NCBI GenBank assembly: GCA_016928395.1
Contig: JAFGKV010000298.1
Span: forward strand, 1-23,927
Source of the DNA: Candidatus Fermentibacterota bacterium
GTDB taxonomy: Bacteria > JAFGKV01
DNA length: 23,927 bases
Reading direction: 5' to 3'
Below the pieces are notes generated by a model that made no database searches, was not told the DNA's origin, and was given only the letters and a program-made list of their open reading frames with translations. Shown piece after piece: positions 23,661 through 23,927 of the stretch. The translations under genes and the position numbers were made by a program. Every line of letters begins with the position of its first letter. Position 1 is the first letter of the stretch.

Positions 23661-23915
23661 GGGGACTGAGAGACGACCTCGGTGTCGTTCGCGAGAGCTC
23701 CCCATAAGGATTTGGACTCTCACTCCACAAAAATCCGTAAGCAGTCCGGGCTCAACTGAGAATTAACCTGTGACTTCATCAGAATAGCCTCGTGCGAAAC
23801 GCTACGGACGACGCAGAGGTCGTCCCTCCATTCGGGAAAGATACCCTGTCCCCTGGTCCCTCTGAAGGGTCGGGCTTCGTCCCGACCGCGACGCCACCAG
23901 GGTTTCGTACGAGGC
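23661..23915 (+). ncRNA. Candidate structured non-coding RNA, family not recognised
   Basis: From 23627 to the window end there is no credible ORF but much base pairing. Hairpin 661-703: GGGGA/TCCCC closes an inner ACGAC/GTCGT stem. A possible H-type pseudoknot: GGATTT (23708-23713) with AAATCC (23731-23736), and GGACT (23714-23718) with AGTCC (23743-23747). A 14-bp stem GCCTCGTGCGAAAC (23787-23800) with GTTTCGTACGAGGC (23902-23915) encloses three further stems: GGACGAC/GTCGTCC (23806-23825), CCTGGT/ACCAGG (23852-23901) and, inside it, GGTCGGG/CCCGACC (23868-23887). The long stem has one non-Watson-Crick pair, a G-U wobble on the plus strand but an A-C mismatch on the minus strand, so the plus strand is favoured. 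I compared it by eye with tmRNA, RNase P RNA, 6S, SRP RNA and common riboswitches and found no match. It may continue past the window end. Confidence 0.5.
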
Positions 23916-23927
23916 TCAGAAGCTTCC

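Noticed and set aside
23641-23664. CCCCG-GG / CC-CGGGG dyad near the tRNA-Ala promoter, considered as an operator
   Set aside because: Imperfect, GC-only and upstream of -35; similar dyads are frequent at this GC content.
23771-23800. CTGATGA (minus strand) and CGAAAC (plus) near each other, hinting at a hammerhead ribozyme
   Set aside because: On the minus strand no CGAAAC follows CTGATGA, and the pieces do not form the three hammerhead stems; they are part of the longer 14-bp stem instead.

Overview
The window looks like chromosomal DNA from a GC-rich, diderm (Gram-negative-type) bacterium, probably from an uncultured lineage. Evidence for two membranes is three lipoproteins with clear lipoboxes, a predicted outer-membrane beta-barrel ending in Phe, TatC and a MurA homologue. 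I cannot fix the phylum. The mix of an Omp28-like lipoprotein, a DUF4321 protein, a B12-type radical SAM protein and a MurA with Asp in place of the catalytic Cys fits FCB-type or neighbouring candidate phyla, but that is an inference. No transposase, integrase, phage gene or CRISPR array was seen.

Layout. (1) 1-3271, minus strand: a GGDEF-ATPase-TPR signalling protein with a canonical diguanylate cyclase domain and I-site. (2) 3272-3870: a divergent non-coding gap with one plausible plus-strand promoter. (3) 3871-5621, plus: a TPR lipoprotein overlapping an outer-membrane beta-barrel gene by 4 nt. (4) 5634-5803: tRNA-Leu(CAG) with promoter and a good intrinsic terminator. (5) 5883-11186, plus: a compact run of yjbQ, tatC, a polyprenyl diphosphate synthase, a DUF4321 membrane protein, lysS and an Omp28-like thioredoxin-fold lipoprotein, mostly joined by overlaps. 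(6) 11404-14467, plus: an aldo/keto reductase with a 2[4Fe-4S] tail, an orphan ParD-like antitoxin in an AT-rich patch, and a radical SAM protein. (7) 23626 down to 14555, minus: a long co-directional set led by a strong promoter: tRNA-Ala, a single-domain cyclic-nucleotide-binding protein, tRNA-Thr, a MATE transporter, then (after a repeat-bearing gap) four overlapping genes (GT39-type glycosyltransferase, MurA-like enolpyruvyl transferase, unknown exported protein, alkaline-phosphatase-superfamily lipoprotein), then a second repeat-bearing gap and an HD-domain hydrolase. (8) 23578-23927: no protein gene, but dense inverted repeats and a possible pseudoknot suggest a structured RNA on the plus strand.

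How it works together. The overlapping four-gene set at 15436-21414 combines sugar transfer, enolpyruvyl transfer to UDP-GlcNAc and phosphodiester cleavage or transfer, which suggests a cell-envelope building or remodelling unit. The yjbQ-lysS set mixes housekeeping functions (protein export, isoprenoid carrier or quinone tail synthesis, translation).

The features I would look at first are the candidate structured RNA at the right end, the heptanucleotide tandem repeats in several intergenic gaps (15141-15289, 21475-21509 and the extreme left), the MurA Cys-to-Asp change, and the tRNA-protein-tRNA mixed transcription unit.
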